From contig NZ_WTSX01000009.1 of the NCBI RefSeq assembly GCF_009828745.1, positions 30,801 to 94,800 of the forward strand: DNA of 64,000 nucleotides, in the 5' to 3' direction. The number at the start of each line of letters is the position of its first letter. Position 1 is the first letter of the stretch. This DNA is from Erysipelothrix anatis. Its GTDB lineage: Bacteria > Bacillota_I > Bacilli_A > Erysipelotrichales > Erysipelotrichaceae. A program made the translations under genes and the position numbers. Of this stretch, positions 8,979 through 17,768 are shown in pieces. A model generated the notes under the pieces. It searched no databases and was not told where the DNA came from. It worked only from the letters and a program-made list of their open reading frames with translations.

Positions 8979-10828
8979 ATTTTTTTAATTTCAAATCTCT
9001 TCTTAAAAAGAAAGAAATAAATACCGATGAAAATCGTACCCAAACATTTCTTGATATGGTATCTCCTTCAATTATTAAGTTTTATACAGACCATTTCATT
9101 TGTGGTAATACGTATCGTTCAGTTTGGGCATTAAGAGACTATCCCACATCAACTGAAGAACAAGCACTCCTTCGCTACTTAGGCGAAAAAGAAAACATTA
9201 CTCTGAAGATCTATTCTCGACTCGTAACACCGCTCGAAGAAAAGAAGATTATTACTAATGCTTCCAATAAGAATAAGATGAAAAGTACTTCTTCCACACA
9301 GGTTCAAGATACAATTGAAGCACAAGCAGATATCCAAGATTTAACGGTATTGATTGCGAATATGCATCGTTCCCGAGAACCACTGGTTCATTGCGCAGTA
9401 TTCATTGAAATGATTGCATCAGATTTAGAATCTTTAAAAGTACTTCAAACTGATGTACTCACTGAACTGGTTCGTTCAAAAATGAATGTTGATAAATTGT
9501 TACTAAGACAAAAGGAAGGATTTTTATCTGTTGCTCCATCAGGTAGTAATCAATTCAAAGAAGAATTTGAACGAGTCCTACCCGCATCATCAGTCGCAAA
9601 TTTCTTCCCTTTTAATTACTCAGGTAAGACAGATGAAAATGGATTTTACCTCGGTCGCGATAAATATGGATCGAATATCATTGTAGATTTCAATAAACGT
9701 TCCGAAGATAAAACCAACGCCAATACCATCATCTTAGGCAATTCGGGTCAAGGTAAATCTTATTTACTGAAACTCATTATCTGTAATCTTCTAGAATCAG
9801 GAATGCGTGTTATTGTGCTGGATCCTGAAAGTGAATATGCAGAACTTACCCATAACTTACAAGGAGACTATATTGACTTAACCAATGGTCAGCATATTAT
9901 CAATGTTTTAGAACCCAAGCTTTGGTCAGATGAAGTGCTCCTTGAAGAACAATACGATGAAAGTGTCCCTGCTGCTTTTAAGAAGTCCAACAAACTTTCA
10001 CAGCACATTTCATTTCTCAAAGACTTCTTCAAAAGCTACAAAGATTTATCGGAAGCACATATTGATACCATTGAGATCATGATAAAAAAACTATATGACT
10101 CATTTAAGATTACTGATGAATCAGATTTATCACGATTTAAATCAACAGATTATCCAATTCTCTCTGACCTCTATGATCTAATTGATACTGAGTTTAAAAA
10201 CTACGATAACAACCAAAAACATCTTTATTCAGAAGAAAGCCTACGTGAGATCTGTCTTGCACTATTTTCCATCTGTAAGGGTTCTGAATCTCAGTACTTT
10301 AATGGTCATACAAATATCACACATGGTTCACTAGTTACATTCGGTGTTAAAGGGCTTCTTAATTCAAATCAAAATCTCAAAAATGCGCTCTTATTTAATG
10401 TCTTATCTTACATGTCAAATGAGCTTCTTACGAAAGGTTCTACTGTTGGTGCATTGGATGAATTCTATTTATTCTTAACGAATCTGACCGCTGTGGAATA
10501 TATCCGCAATTTCATGAAACGAGTTCGTAAAAAAGAGAGTTCCATCATTATTGCTTCTCAAAACCTTGAAGACTTTAATCTTCCTAAGATTAAAGAATAT
10601 ACTAAACCCCTATTCTCAATTCCAACACATCAATTCCTATTTAATGCCGGAAGTGTTGATAAGAAGTTTTATATGGATACTTTGCAACTTGAAGAATCTG
10701 AATATGAACTCATTCGATATCCTCAACGTGGTGTATGTTTATATCGATGTGGAAATGAACGATTTATTTTAAAAGTTCACGCACCAGAATATAAAGAAAG
10801 ATTGTTTGGTTCAGCGGGTGGTCGATAA
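8975..10828 (+). CDS. virB4: VirB4-like type IV secretion ATPase
   Basis: The protein has 617 residues from ATG 8975, which overlaps the previous TGA and has AAAGGTGG eight bases upstream; a GTG at 8963 is the less likely alternative. It is the hexameric ATPase that powers assembly and substrate transport of the conjugation channel. Visible motifs: Walker A GNSGQGKS near residue 258, the 'VIVLDPESEY' strand, Walker B 'VGALDEFYLF' near 490, and 'RKKESSIIIASQNLEDF' downstream, all typical of the VirB4/TraC/HerA branch. The gene lies in its normal place between the TraC-like protein and the M23 peptidase, whose ATG overlaps its stop. Confidence 0.93.
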   Translation: MNFFNFKSLLKKKEINTDENRTQTFLDMVSPSIIKFYTDHFICGNTYRSVWALRDYPTSTEEQALLRYLGEKENITLKIYSRLVTPLEEKKIITNASNKNKMKSTSSTQVQDTIEAQADIQDLTVLIANMHRSREPLVHCAVFIEMIASDLESLKVLQTDVLTELVRSKMNVDKLLLRQKEGFLSVAPSGSNQFKEEFERVLPASSVANFFPFNYSGKTDENGFYLGRDKYGSNIIVDFNKRSEDKTNANTIILGNSGQGKSYLLKLIICNLLESGMRVIVLDPESEYAELTHNLQGDYIDLTNGQHIINVLEPKLWSDEVLLEEQYDESVPAAFKKSNKLSQHISFLKDFFKSYKDLSEAHIDTIEIMIKKLYDSFKITDESDLSRFKSTDYPILSDLYDLIDTEFKNYDNNQKHLYSEESLREICLALFSICKGSESQYFNGHTNITHGSLVTFGVKGLLNSNQNLKNALLFNVLSYMSNELLTKGSTVGALDEFYLFLTNLTAVEYIRNFMKRVRKKESSIIIASQNLEDFNLPKIKEYTKPLFSIPTHQFLFNAGSVDKKFYMDTLQLEESEYELIRYPQRGVCLYRCGNERFILKVHAPEYKERLFGSAGGR

Positions 10829-11883
10829 TGGGAGCGAAGATAGCTAAAGTACTGTTGTCTTTGGTTCAAAGTAAGAAAGGACGAAATCTTCTTAAATCAA
10901 TCACAATTATTGCTATATCACCAATACTCTTAATCATGATATTTCTAATCAGTGGTGCTGATGGCGCTTCAAAGCATAACAACCATCTCATTGATGTAAT
11001 ATTTATGAATCATGAAATCTCCCCCTCTGTACCTGATGAGTATCGAATATTTATTGAGAACTACAAAGTGACATTTCAAAAAATTGATGATGAACTAGCA
11101 ACTCTTGAAATATCTGAAGGACGATTAGATCCAACTTTAATCAAGAGTATTCTTTTTGGAGCAACCATCGATTCTGACAACAATCAATTCTTATCATCAC
11201 TAAATATCTCCGAATACTTACATTGTTTCTACATAACAGATGAACCAAGTGATAAATCACCTCCAGTACACAAAGCTATACCATCAACAAATACTGTAAT
11301 TCGTAATGCATCTTCTTATCTTAAGATTAACCTTGAATCAAAAACTGAAACAATCTATGAGATATACCGCGTTGCGTTGACGGGTATAAATAAAGGACTG
11401 GATGATTATGTTCCAATGGCAACGCTTCTAGAAGATGCTTATATCATTTCCGAAAAGACCCCATATATTGGTGGTGACTTTAGGAGTCCATTAGCGGACG
11501 ATTGGAAACAGTATGTTACTTCAGAATTTGGTCCTCGTGAACCGATTACCTTACCAGATGGATCAACAACAAGCAATTATCATACAGGTATTGATTTTGG
11601 AAGACCGCAAGGAACTCCACTTTTAGCTGTAGGTGATGGCAAAGTTGTGATCGTCAGATACAGCGATGAAGGACTTGGATTCTTTTGTGTGATTGATCAT
11701 GGCGAAGGAGTATTCACGGTCTATGCTCACATGTCTCGGATTCATGTCACTGAAAATCAGGTTCTCAAACAAGGACAACAAATTGGTGAAGTTGGTTCAA
11801 CGGGATACAGTACCGGTGCTCACCTTCACTTTGAAGTCATTGTGAACCGCCAATATGTTAACCCAAGACTCCACTTAAAATAA
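10828..11883 (+). CDS. Membrane-anchored M23 peptidase of the transfer system
   Basis: The protein has 351 residues, with a basic N-terminus and one membrane helix (about 26-42, IAISPILLIMIFLIS), then a region of unknown fold and a C-terminal LytM/M23 zinc endopeptidase domain. The zinc ligands are visible in 'NYHTGIDFG' (H, D) and 'GAHLHFE' (H), with the second catalytic His in 'VYAHMS'. M23 enzymes cut peptidoglycan cross-bridges. In Gram-positive ICEs this is the VirB1-like wall hydrolase that opens space for the channel. The start overlaps the virB4 stop (taATG). Confidence 0.9.
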   Translation: MGAKIAKVLLSLVQSKKGRNLLKSITIIAISPILLIMIFLISGADGASKHNNHLIDVIFMNHEISPSVPDEYRIFIENYKVTFQKIDDELATLEISEGRLDPTLIKSILFGATIDSDNNQFLSSLNISEYLHCFYITDEPSDKSPPVHKAIPSTNTVIRNASSYLKINLESKTETIYEIYRVALTGINKGLDDYVPMATLLEDAYIISEKTPYIGGDFRSPLADDWKQYVTSEFGPREPITLPDGSTTSNYHTGIDFGRPQGTPLLAVGDGKVVIVRYSDEGLGFFCVIDHGEGVFTVYAHMSRIHVTENQVLKQGQQIGEVGSTGYSTGAHLHFEVIVNRQYVNPRLHLK

Positions 11884-11898
11884 TGAAAGGAACTGATT

Positions 11899-12180
11899 AT
11901 GCCCTATAGAAAAGCACAACTTCTTTTTAAAGAAGCAATAGAATGGATCGCCGATTATGTTGAAGGTGAGATTGAATTTGATACCGCAGCATCTAACTTT
12001 GAAGACAGAATTACAGAACTACAATCCGATAGTTTTGATTTACTTCTCGAGCTTTCATCACCCCAAAGTCATCTACTAAGTGATATCGATGACTTATTGG
12101 ATCAAAGGGTTCTAACACTTTATGATCCTGACGAAATTGATATGATTTCTGAAACTAAACTCAAAATAAAGCTACAATAA
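11899..12180 (+). CDS. Hypothetical ICE protein (93 aa)
   Basis: The protein is small, acidic (many D/E) and predicted to be helical, without signal or membrane segment. It begins MPYRKAQLLFKEAIEWIADYVEGE. A clear AAAGGAACTG site stands 8 to 12 bases before the ATG. No family is recognised. It is expressed with the transfer operon, 15 bases after the M23 gene; an accessory role is likely but cannot be named. Confidence 0.65.
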   Translation: MPYRKAQLLFKEAIEWIADYVEGEIEFDTAASNFEDRITELQSDSFDLLLELSSPQSHLLSDIDDLLDQRVLTLYDPDEIDMISETKLKIKLQ

Positions 12181-12212
12181 TGTCTGAATGACCACAATGA
12201 AAGGAATTGATT

Positions 12213-13139
12213 ATGAATACAAAACAACTGAAGGAACGCTACCCAAAAGGCATGCGTATCGAATGTATAGAAATGAACGATCCACAATCCGTAACTTCTG
12301 GAACTCAAGGTACGATTAACTTTGTGGATGATATGGGAACCATCCATGTCTCTTGGGATAACGGACAATCTCTCGGTCTTATTTATGGTGAAGATGAATT
12401 TCAAGTTATCCAATCACCATCCAAAACTTATGAAAAGAAATTTGTGAATCTTGAAATTAATACTCCCTTAGTCCTTAAGGAAAAACTTGATCCAATCAAG
12501 AACATTATCAAGTCTGCAATTAAAGTATCTTACAGTGATTACCATGATCTATTAGATAATCCAACTACAGACCGCGATTACATTGTTGATCATCTTGATG
12601 AAATGACTCAAGACGAGTACCGACAAAACCATAGTATCCTCGTCTATTGTGATGAAGAACCTGATGGAATTTTAATTGAATCTGGGGGTTACAATTACCC
12701 ACGATATCAAGGCTTTGTAAACAACGTTCATGATTTGCTAGATACTCATACTTACACAACAAATAACTATGAAGACAGCTTTTCTAAAATCAAAGTACTC
12801 GTAATTGAACCGCAAACTACACCCTATGTTGCAATACTCGATAATAATCTTGAATCATTACAAGCAATGGTTGGCGGTAATTTAGAACTTGTATCACTCA
12901 GTCATTCAGCGGAACTTCTCTGTAACGAAAACGGCAAGATGATGAACTTACCAGCTAATAGACGATTGGGTCAAGATGTGATTGTTGGTCGTTTTATTGT
13001 TGTGGGAAATGATGGTGGTGAACACTTCACTTCTCTTTCTCGTGAAGATATCAATCAATATACTAATCAATTTAATGACTTAGAAATGATTGATCAATCT
13101 GAAGTTCATGAGGACTTACATTACGAAATACACTATTAG
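12213..13139 (+). CDS. DUF4314/DUF3846 multidomain ICE protein
   Basis: The protein has 308 residues from ATG 12213 (AAAGGA upstream; a TTG two codons earlier is less likely). Three parts can be seen. Residues 1-75 match DUF4314 (YPKGMRIECIEM...GTQGTINFVDDMGTIHVSWDNGQSLGLI). The middle (about 75-195) is acidic and rich in Asp. Residues about 195-295 match DUF3846 (VLVIEPQTTPYVAILDNNLESLQAMVGG...NRRLGQDVIVGRFIVVG). These domains occur as separate small proteins or fusions in Firmicute conjugative elements; their function is unknown, with antirestriction or regulatory roles suggested by genomic context only. Confidence 0.75.
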   Translation: MNTKQLKERYPKGMRIECIEMNDPQSVTSGTQGTINFVDDMGTIHVSWDNGQSLGLIYGEDEFQVIQSPSKTYEKKFVNLEINTPLVLKEKLDPIKNIIKSAIKVSYSDYHDLLDNPTTDRDYIVDHLDEMTQDEYRQNHSILVYCDEEPDGILIESGGYNYPRYQGFVNNVHDLLDTHTYTTNNYEDSFSKIKVLVIEPQTTPYVAILDNNLESLQAMVGGNLELVSLSHSAELLCNENGKMMNLPANRRLGQDVIVGRFIVVGNDGGEHFTSLSREDINQYTNQFNDLEMIDQSEVHEDLHYEIHY

Positions 13140-13148
13140 GAGGTCATA

Positions 13149-13394
13149 ATGAAGAAAGTAAAATTTGTACTTGAAATTGATGATGAACGATTGAATGCAA
13201 TCAATCTCTACAGTTCAGAATCAAGAAAAGACTTAAAATCAGTTTTGAATGATACAATCCAAAAACATTATGAAGAGATTGTACCGAGTGAAGTACGTTA
13301 CTATTTGGAGTCAAAACTAAACAATGAACAGAAGAAAGCATCAACTTCTATTCCAAAATTCAACAAATCTAACACTCAAAAACCACAGAAATAA
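13149..13394 (+). CDS. DUF6103-like small ICE protein
   Basis: The protein has 81 residues. The segment 'LNAINLYSSESRKDLKSVLNDTIQKHYEEIVPSEVRYYLESK' resembles DUF6103, a short ribbon-helix-helix-like protein seen before the mobilisation genes of Firmicute ICEs. The C-terminus is basic and Pro/Asn rich. AGGAGGTCATA precedes the ATG. It is the last plus-strand gene before the minus-strand defence block. Confidence 0.6.
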   Translation: MKKVKFVLEIDDERLNAINLYSSESRKDLKSVLNDTIQKHYEEIVPSEVRYYLESKLNNEQKKASTSIPKFNKSNTQKPQK

Positions 13395-13406
13395 TAGCAC
13401 GAAAAA

Positions 13407-13437
13407 GCGGTACCACTTAAAATTTGTGTGGTACCGC
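13407..13437. terminator. Perfect 10-bp hairpin, bidirectional terminator
   Basis: GCGGTACCAC (13407-13416) pairs perfectly with GTGGTACCGC (13428-13437) over an 11-base loop. A-run on the left (AAAAA) and T's on the right allow termination in both directions. It closes the transfer operon after the DUF6103-like gene. Confidence 0.75.
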
Positions 13438-13746
13438 TCATTTAACTACTAATTTCACCTCAATTAAAGCATATTTCGTGTCTAAGCACTATCGCCAATA
13501 CAATATAAGATGTTATTCGAATTCTGTGCCGGTTTGTTGGCGAGCTGTGGGCTGTTTCTCATCGAATTGGAACTAGTACCCAACTCGAGTATAATTCATC
13601 AATTTATGAGCCTGTTTGCGAAGTATGTAAATTTGAAGAGATTTCGCCTATTGTCGCGATTCCAGACCAAATAATAATCCGAAGCAGGTTAAAGCCACGG
13701 TAGTACACCGCGACTCTTCACATCGCCGTGCAACGCTCGGCGAAAT
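13438..13746. other. Non-coding segment flanking the defence block, richer in GC
   Basis: No convincing gene is seen. The base composition (13510-13740) is visibly more GC-rich than the AT-rich defence genes and the ICE backbone. It holds a small hairpin (CGCCG 13724-13728 with CGGCG 13738-13742) and the words GCCACGG/CCGTGC. It may be the scar of the cargo insertion or a remnant of an older gene. Confidence 0.4.
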
Positions 13747-16700
13747 CTATTGATTACTAGTTATAACTAATCGACTCTCATTCTTTATGTTCAATTTTGA
13801 AAGTAATTTATCTTTTTCAGGCTTAGATTTTGCTGTATTATAGTAGTAATATCTCCAAATTATAATCCTGAGAACACTCTGAGTTAAGAAATCATCTTGT
13901 GCTTCATTGATTAAAGATTCCACAGTTGAGGTTTTCTCATTATTTAAGAATAAGTAACTAATTGCTACATCAACCAAACGCATTCCATATGAATAATTTG
14001 AAGAAAGATACTTCTTTAGTGTAGGAGCAATCTTGACACTTGAAAGAGCATCACTAATACGATATACATTGGCAAAGGCAGAGTACTGAAGCAAGAAAGA
14101 AACATATTTTACTGCTTCCTCGTATGCATCTTCGTGGCTTAGTGAAGTATCAGATGCAAATAAATCTCTAACATACTCAATAAAGTCATCTTGCTTGTTT
14201 AGCATTTCGAATATGAAAGAAAGAGACCTCATCCCTAACTCATAACATTTCTGAATTAAGTACTCCTTTTGCTCGACTTTAATAGAACCTCCATAACACT
14301 TTATAATTTGACCTATTGTAGACATGAGATTTAGAACAGTATTTAACTCAATTATCTCTTTCTGCTCAATGGCCTTCTTATCATTTTCATTATAGGATTG
14401 AATATCATTTGACTTGTTATGAGCAGCTACTTCTTCTCTTTCTAATAAGTCTGATTGATTTATCTCAACATTTTCGTCAATGCCTTTTAAGTTGATTAAT
14501 ATATCCTTCTTATGGTTACCCAAATCTCTAATAATCTTGGGTGGGTTCTTATAATCAAATACTTCGTAACTCGCCATTGTTTTTGCAATCTTCTGATCAA
14601 GTTTCTCCAATAAGACAATATCATTTGAAAAATACCAAATATTTATTATAATTCTCGAGTAGTCTTCTAAGTTTATGTCATCCAACAACTTATCAATTTC
14701 AATTAGAACTTCAGTATCTGACAAATTCTTAGAAAAATATCTTGCTACAAAGTACGAATATAAATAACTATATCTAAACGATACCTTGCACTGAATTTCT
14801 GAAATTTTACTGCCATTCGTGTTGATATTTTCCATCTGTAGGATGTTTGACTGAGTAAGTTGCCTCAACAACCTTTCAGCGCTATTGACTAAACCATATT
14901 CTTGGTTATCTTCAGTAATTACATCTTTGAGTTCTGAGAAATCCAACATTCTTGATTCAGCACTATAAAGACGAAATGCAAACGTACTTAGTATTCTAAA
15001 AGTTTCTTCTTGGCTATCTCCATCTATTTCAGATTTTTCCATTGCATTAGAAATAATGTTAGTTAATAGGTGACCATACAAGGTTGTCTTATCCGTTTTA
15101 TTAGTTTGACTTGTACTTAGAATTGTCAAAATTGCATCTGGAGTTTGTGGCAAGTTATTTCCCAACAAAAGAGTCTTAACAACGGATGCATCTTCTCTAT
15201 TTTTTCGTTTGAGATCTTCATCACTATCTTCAATGTTTTCAAGTTTATTCCAATTTTCTATAATTTTCATTTGTAACTTTGGCCCAAAGATTTCAATGTT
15301 GTATCGATTGAAGTTAATAAGAAACTTATCGACTTTTAGATATCCTGAAATTCCTGCTTTACTATTAGAAAAAATAAATGTCTTTCCGAATTTATCTTTC
15401 ACAAAACTGTGTAATAATTCTACATTACTTTCTCTCTCAAATAAATGATTATAATTATCGATAACAACCACTCTACATTCTTTGGAAAGAGAGTGAAACC
15501 TCTTTGTCATATCTTTACCATATTGATCCTTAAGTAAAATATCGAAATAATTATCTAATCTTGCAGGAGAATTAAAAGCACCAATATTCTTTGAAATATC
15601 AACATAGACTACAACATACTTATCAAGATTAATCAATTCAGAAATCAATCGCTTTGCAAGCGAAGTCTTTCCTGACCCGTAATCTCCATCAATTACACAT
15701 TTTTCTTCTTCAATTAATGTTTTAATTGCGTCCTCGTCCTTGATTCTTAATTCATGATTATTACCTTTGTTAAGACTCATTGTTAAATATGGATTAACAA
15801 ATAAATCTGATAAAACTGGTGCCTTCTTTCTTGGGTGAGTTATTAGCATGCCTAAATCCTCTAAGAAAGATATATGTTCCTCATTTGGTCTTGGTATGTT
15901 TTTTTCAGTCAAATCTAACCCTGCATGCTTTTGAGTTTCAATAATGAAACAGTTATATTCTACACTCCACAAATATGTTTCTTCTGTAATGCTTTTGTCA
16001 TCATCAATACTGATTACTTTAAAAGTAGAAGAGTCTCCTTCAAAGGTTCCTCCAACACTATATAATAAATCATTCTCTTTTTTTCTCTTTATATGAGCAT
16101 CATCAGTGTGCTCGTGTCCAGTCAATATAATTCCATTCTTGGTTTCAATCATTTCTCTTAGTGAGTGGTCATCATTAGAAGTAAACCACGATCTCGGATG
16201 ATGATACACGAATAGGTTGTATACATCTATAATGCCTTCACCATTATATGCATCAAAACTAAAATATTTAGTTGGCATTATGATGTTCTTATTCTCATGT
16301 AATGAAGACATCCATGCAGTATTAAGCAGAAAAAGATTAATTTGAATTCTCTTATTCATCACAATTTTTCTATTTTGGAGTAAACTGATGTTCTTAACAT
16401 ATGGAGAATTTTTTCTTTCGAAGAAAGAATAATTTTCAAGCACTTTACCAACAAACTTTACTTCGTTATCAGTAGTAGGTATTTTCTTATCTACTAAATT
16501 CCTTATTCTTTTACTGCGTTCGTTAAGATAATCTGATGTTGAGAAATCACAGTCATGATTACCTGGAACAAAATAAAGCTCGACACTTTTGAAATTACTC
16601 TTTAAACTGATACGTAATTGTTGAAAGAAATTACTTGCATAAGTGTACTCTGTACTTTTTCCAGAATATGCTATATCTCCAGAAACAATAATTAGTAGTT

Positions 16701-16821
16701 TGTCCTCTATGTCACCCACGTTCTTTAAGCTTGTTGTTAAGGAAGACAATTTATTAAAATGACTTGTCAGGTTATTTTCACTAAAATGAAAGTCGCTTAA
16801 ATGAGCAATTTTTATTCCCAT
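13747..16821 (-). CDS. Metallophosphoesterase-STAND NTPase fusion (predicted antiphage effector)
   Basis: The protein has 1024 residues. The N-terminal 270 residues are a calcineurin-like metallophosphoesterase with every metal motif intact: DFH (10-12), GD (48-49), GNHD (87-90), HH (207-208) and GHEH (235-238). From about 340 follows a STAND/NACHT-type P-loop NTPase: Walker A GDYGSGKT (379-386) and Walker B VVVIDNY (451-457). The last 500 residues are helical and poorly conserved, as expected for a sensor region. STAND proteins with N-terminal effectors act in bacterial immunity: target binding drives oligomerisation and activates the effector, here probably a nuclease or phosphodiesterase. 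It lies 26 bases after the restriction gene, in the same operon, behind GATAGGAGA. Function is inferred from architecture and context. Confidence 0.8.
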   Translation of the reverse strand: MGIKIAHLSDFHFSENNLTSHFNKLSSLTTSLKNVGDIEDKLLIIVSGDIAYSGKSTEYTYASNFFQQLRISLKSNFKSVELYFVPGNHDCDFSTSDYLNERSKRIRNLVDKKIPTTDNEVKFVGKVLENYSFFERKNSPYVKNISLLQNRKIVMNKRIQINLFLLNTAWMSSLHENKNIIMPTKYFSFDAYNGEGIIDVYNLFVYHHPRSWFTSNDDHSLREMIETKNGIILTGHEHTDDAHIKRKKENDLLYSVGGTFEGDSSTFKVISIDDDKSITEETYLWSVEYNCFIIETQKHAGLDLTEKNIPRPNEEHISFLEDLGMLITHPRKKAPVLSDLFVNPYLTMSLNKGNNHELRIKDEDAIKTLIEEEKCVIDGDYGSGKTSLAKRLISELINLDKYVVVYVDISKNIGAFNSPARLDNYFDILLKDQYGKDMTKRFHSLSKECRVVVIDNYNHLFERESNVELLHSFVKDKFGKTFIFSNSKAGISGYLKVDKFLINFNRYNIEIFGPKLQMKIIENWNKLENIEDSDEDLKRKNREDASVVKTLLLGNNLPQTPDAILTILSTSQTNKTDKTTLYGHLLTNIISNAMEKSEIDGDSQEETFRILSTFAFRLYSAESRMLDFSELKDVITEDNQEYGLVNSAERLLRQLTQSNILQMENINTNGSKISEIQCKVSFRYSYLYSYFVARYFSKNLSDTEVLIEIDKLLDDINLEDYSRIIINIWYFSNDIVLLEKLDQKIAKTMASYEVFDYKNPPKIIRDLGNHKKDILINLKGIDENVEINQSDLLEREEVAAHNKSNDIQSYNENDKKAIEQKEIIELNTVLNLMSTIGQIIKCYGGSIKVEQKEYLIQKCYELGMRSLSFIFEMLNKQDDFIEYVRDLFASDTSLSHEDAYEEAVKYVSFLLQYSAFANVYRISDALSSVKIAPTLKKYLSSNYSYGMRLVDVAISYLFLNNEKTSTVESLINEAQDDFLTQSVLRIIIWRYYYYNTAKSKPEKDKLLSKLNIKNESRLVITSNQ

Positions 16822-16847
16822 ATTATATCTCCTATCTCTACCCCATT

Positions 16848-17768
16848 CTAACGAGGTCCGAAAAACTTGTCACCATTTAGATGAATCATATGTTCTGGTA
16901 ACTCGGCAATCCACACTTCTGTTTCCCATGCGAGTTGATCTGCAAATCTCTTATATGTTTTAAAATCCAAAAAGGATGTTACATAAACTATTCCAGAAGT
17001 CACATTTTTTGTCATTTCTTCGATTTCCAAAATTCTCTTAGGACTGATTGGTCCTACTGATGTCACTGCCTCTACAAAATAAATCCAGTTCATATCTTCT
17101 CTAAACAAGACAACGTCAGGCATCTTATCATGTTGAGTAATTTCAAAGCCTAATTGAATCAGTTTTTCTTCATCTTTTACAAGTGATTTGAAAGTGGTAT
17201 CTCCTAAATACAAGCAGATTGAGTCTGGTGCAAATCTAGGAGCAAAATTCTCGATTATCTCTTTCTGTAACAAGTTGTGTTTACCAGTAGACAGGGTATA
17301 ATCAAAATTATTAATTTTCAAAGGTAGCAACTTCATTTTCTTCTTTGATTGATATAAATCTATCAGGGAGGTGTGTACTTCTAAAAAAGCATTTAAATTA
17401 CTCGTCCAAGACACTGTACCATAAGACTTGACTAAATCTAATGATTCAGAGGTAAGTCTGTATCGATAGTTAGGACTGTTTGTTGCCTTCCCATTGTCTT
17501 CTATTATCGCTGCATTTCGAAAATGATGTAAAGCCTGTTTACGAATTGTTTCTCTTGAATTTTCAGCATATGAAACATTGTATGACTCTCGTGTGAATGC
17601 AATTATATCATGAATTCTCACCCATTCATTGGTTGCTTCACTCCATAATGTCTCATTAGTCACACCTGCAAGACATAATAGAGTATATGCACAAACATCT
17701 GATTGCTGCGCCTTAGGCATTTTAAGTTCATTTAAGATTCTTTTTGCTTCTATTATTTTATCCACCAT
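16848..17768 (-). CDS. BsuBI/PstI-type type II restriction endonuclease
   Basis: The protein has 306 residues from ATG 17768, chosen because CTGGAGG stands just before it; the open frame extends further upstream but without a site. The length fits R.BsuBI and R.PstI (about 316-326 residues). The C-terminal half has the family pattern 'GDTTFKSL', 'KMPDVVLF' (the PD of a PD-(D/E)XK-type core), 'WIYFVEAVTSVGPISPKRILEIE' and 'GIVYVTSFLDF'. The N-terminal half is a winged-helix-like region. Members cut CTGCAG, so that is the predicted site. The gene overlaps the methylase end by 11 bases, so expression of the pair is coupled with the methylase first, which protects host DNA before cutting starts. 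Confidence 0.88.
   Translation of the reverse strand: MVDKIIEAKRILNELKMPKAQQSDVCAYTLLCLAGVTNETLWSEATNEWVRIHDIIAFTRESYNVSYAENSRETIRKQALHHFRNAAIIEDNGKATNSPNYRYRLTSESLDLVKSYGTVSWTSNLNAFLEVHTSLIDLYQSKKKMKLLPLKINNFDYTLSTGKHNLLQKEIIENFAPRFAPDSICLYLGDTTFKSLVKDEEKLIQLGFEITQHDKMPDVVLFREDMNWIYFVEAVTSVGPISPKRILEIEEMTKNVTSGIVYVTSFLDFKTYKRFADQLAWETEVWIAELPEHMIHLNGDKFFGPR

Noticed and set aside
13438..13746. Possible gene remnant in the GC-richer intergenic stretch
   Set aside because: Translations in all frames show many stops and no recognisable motif.
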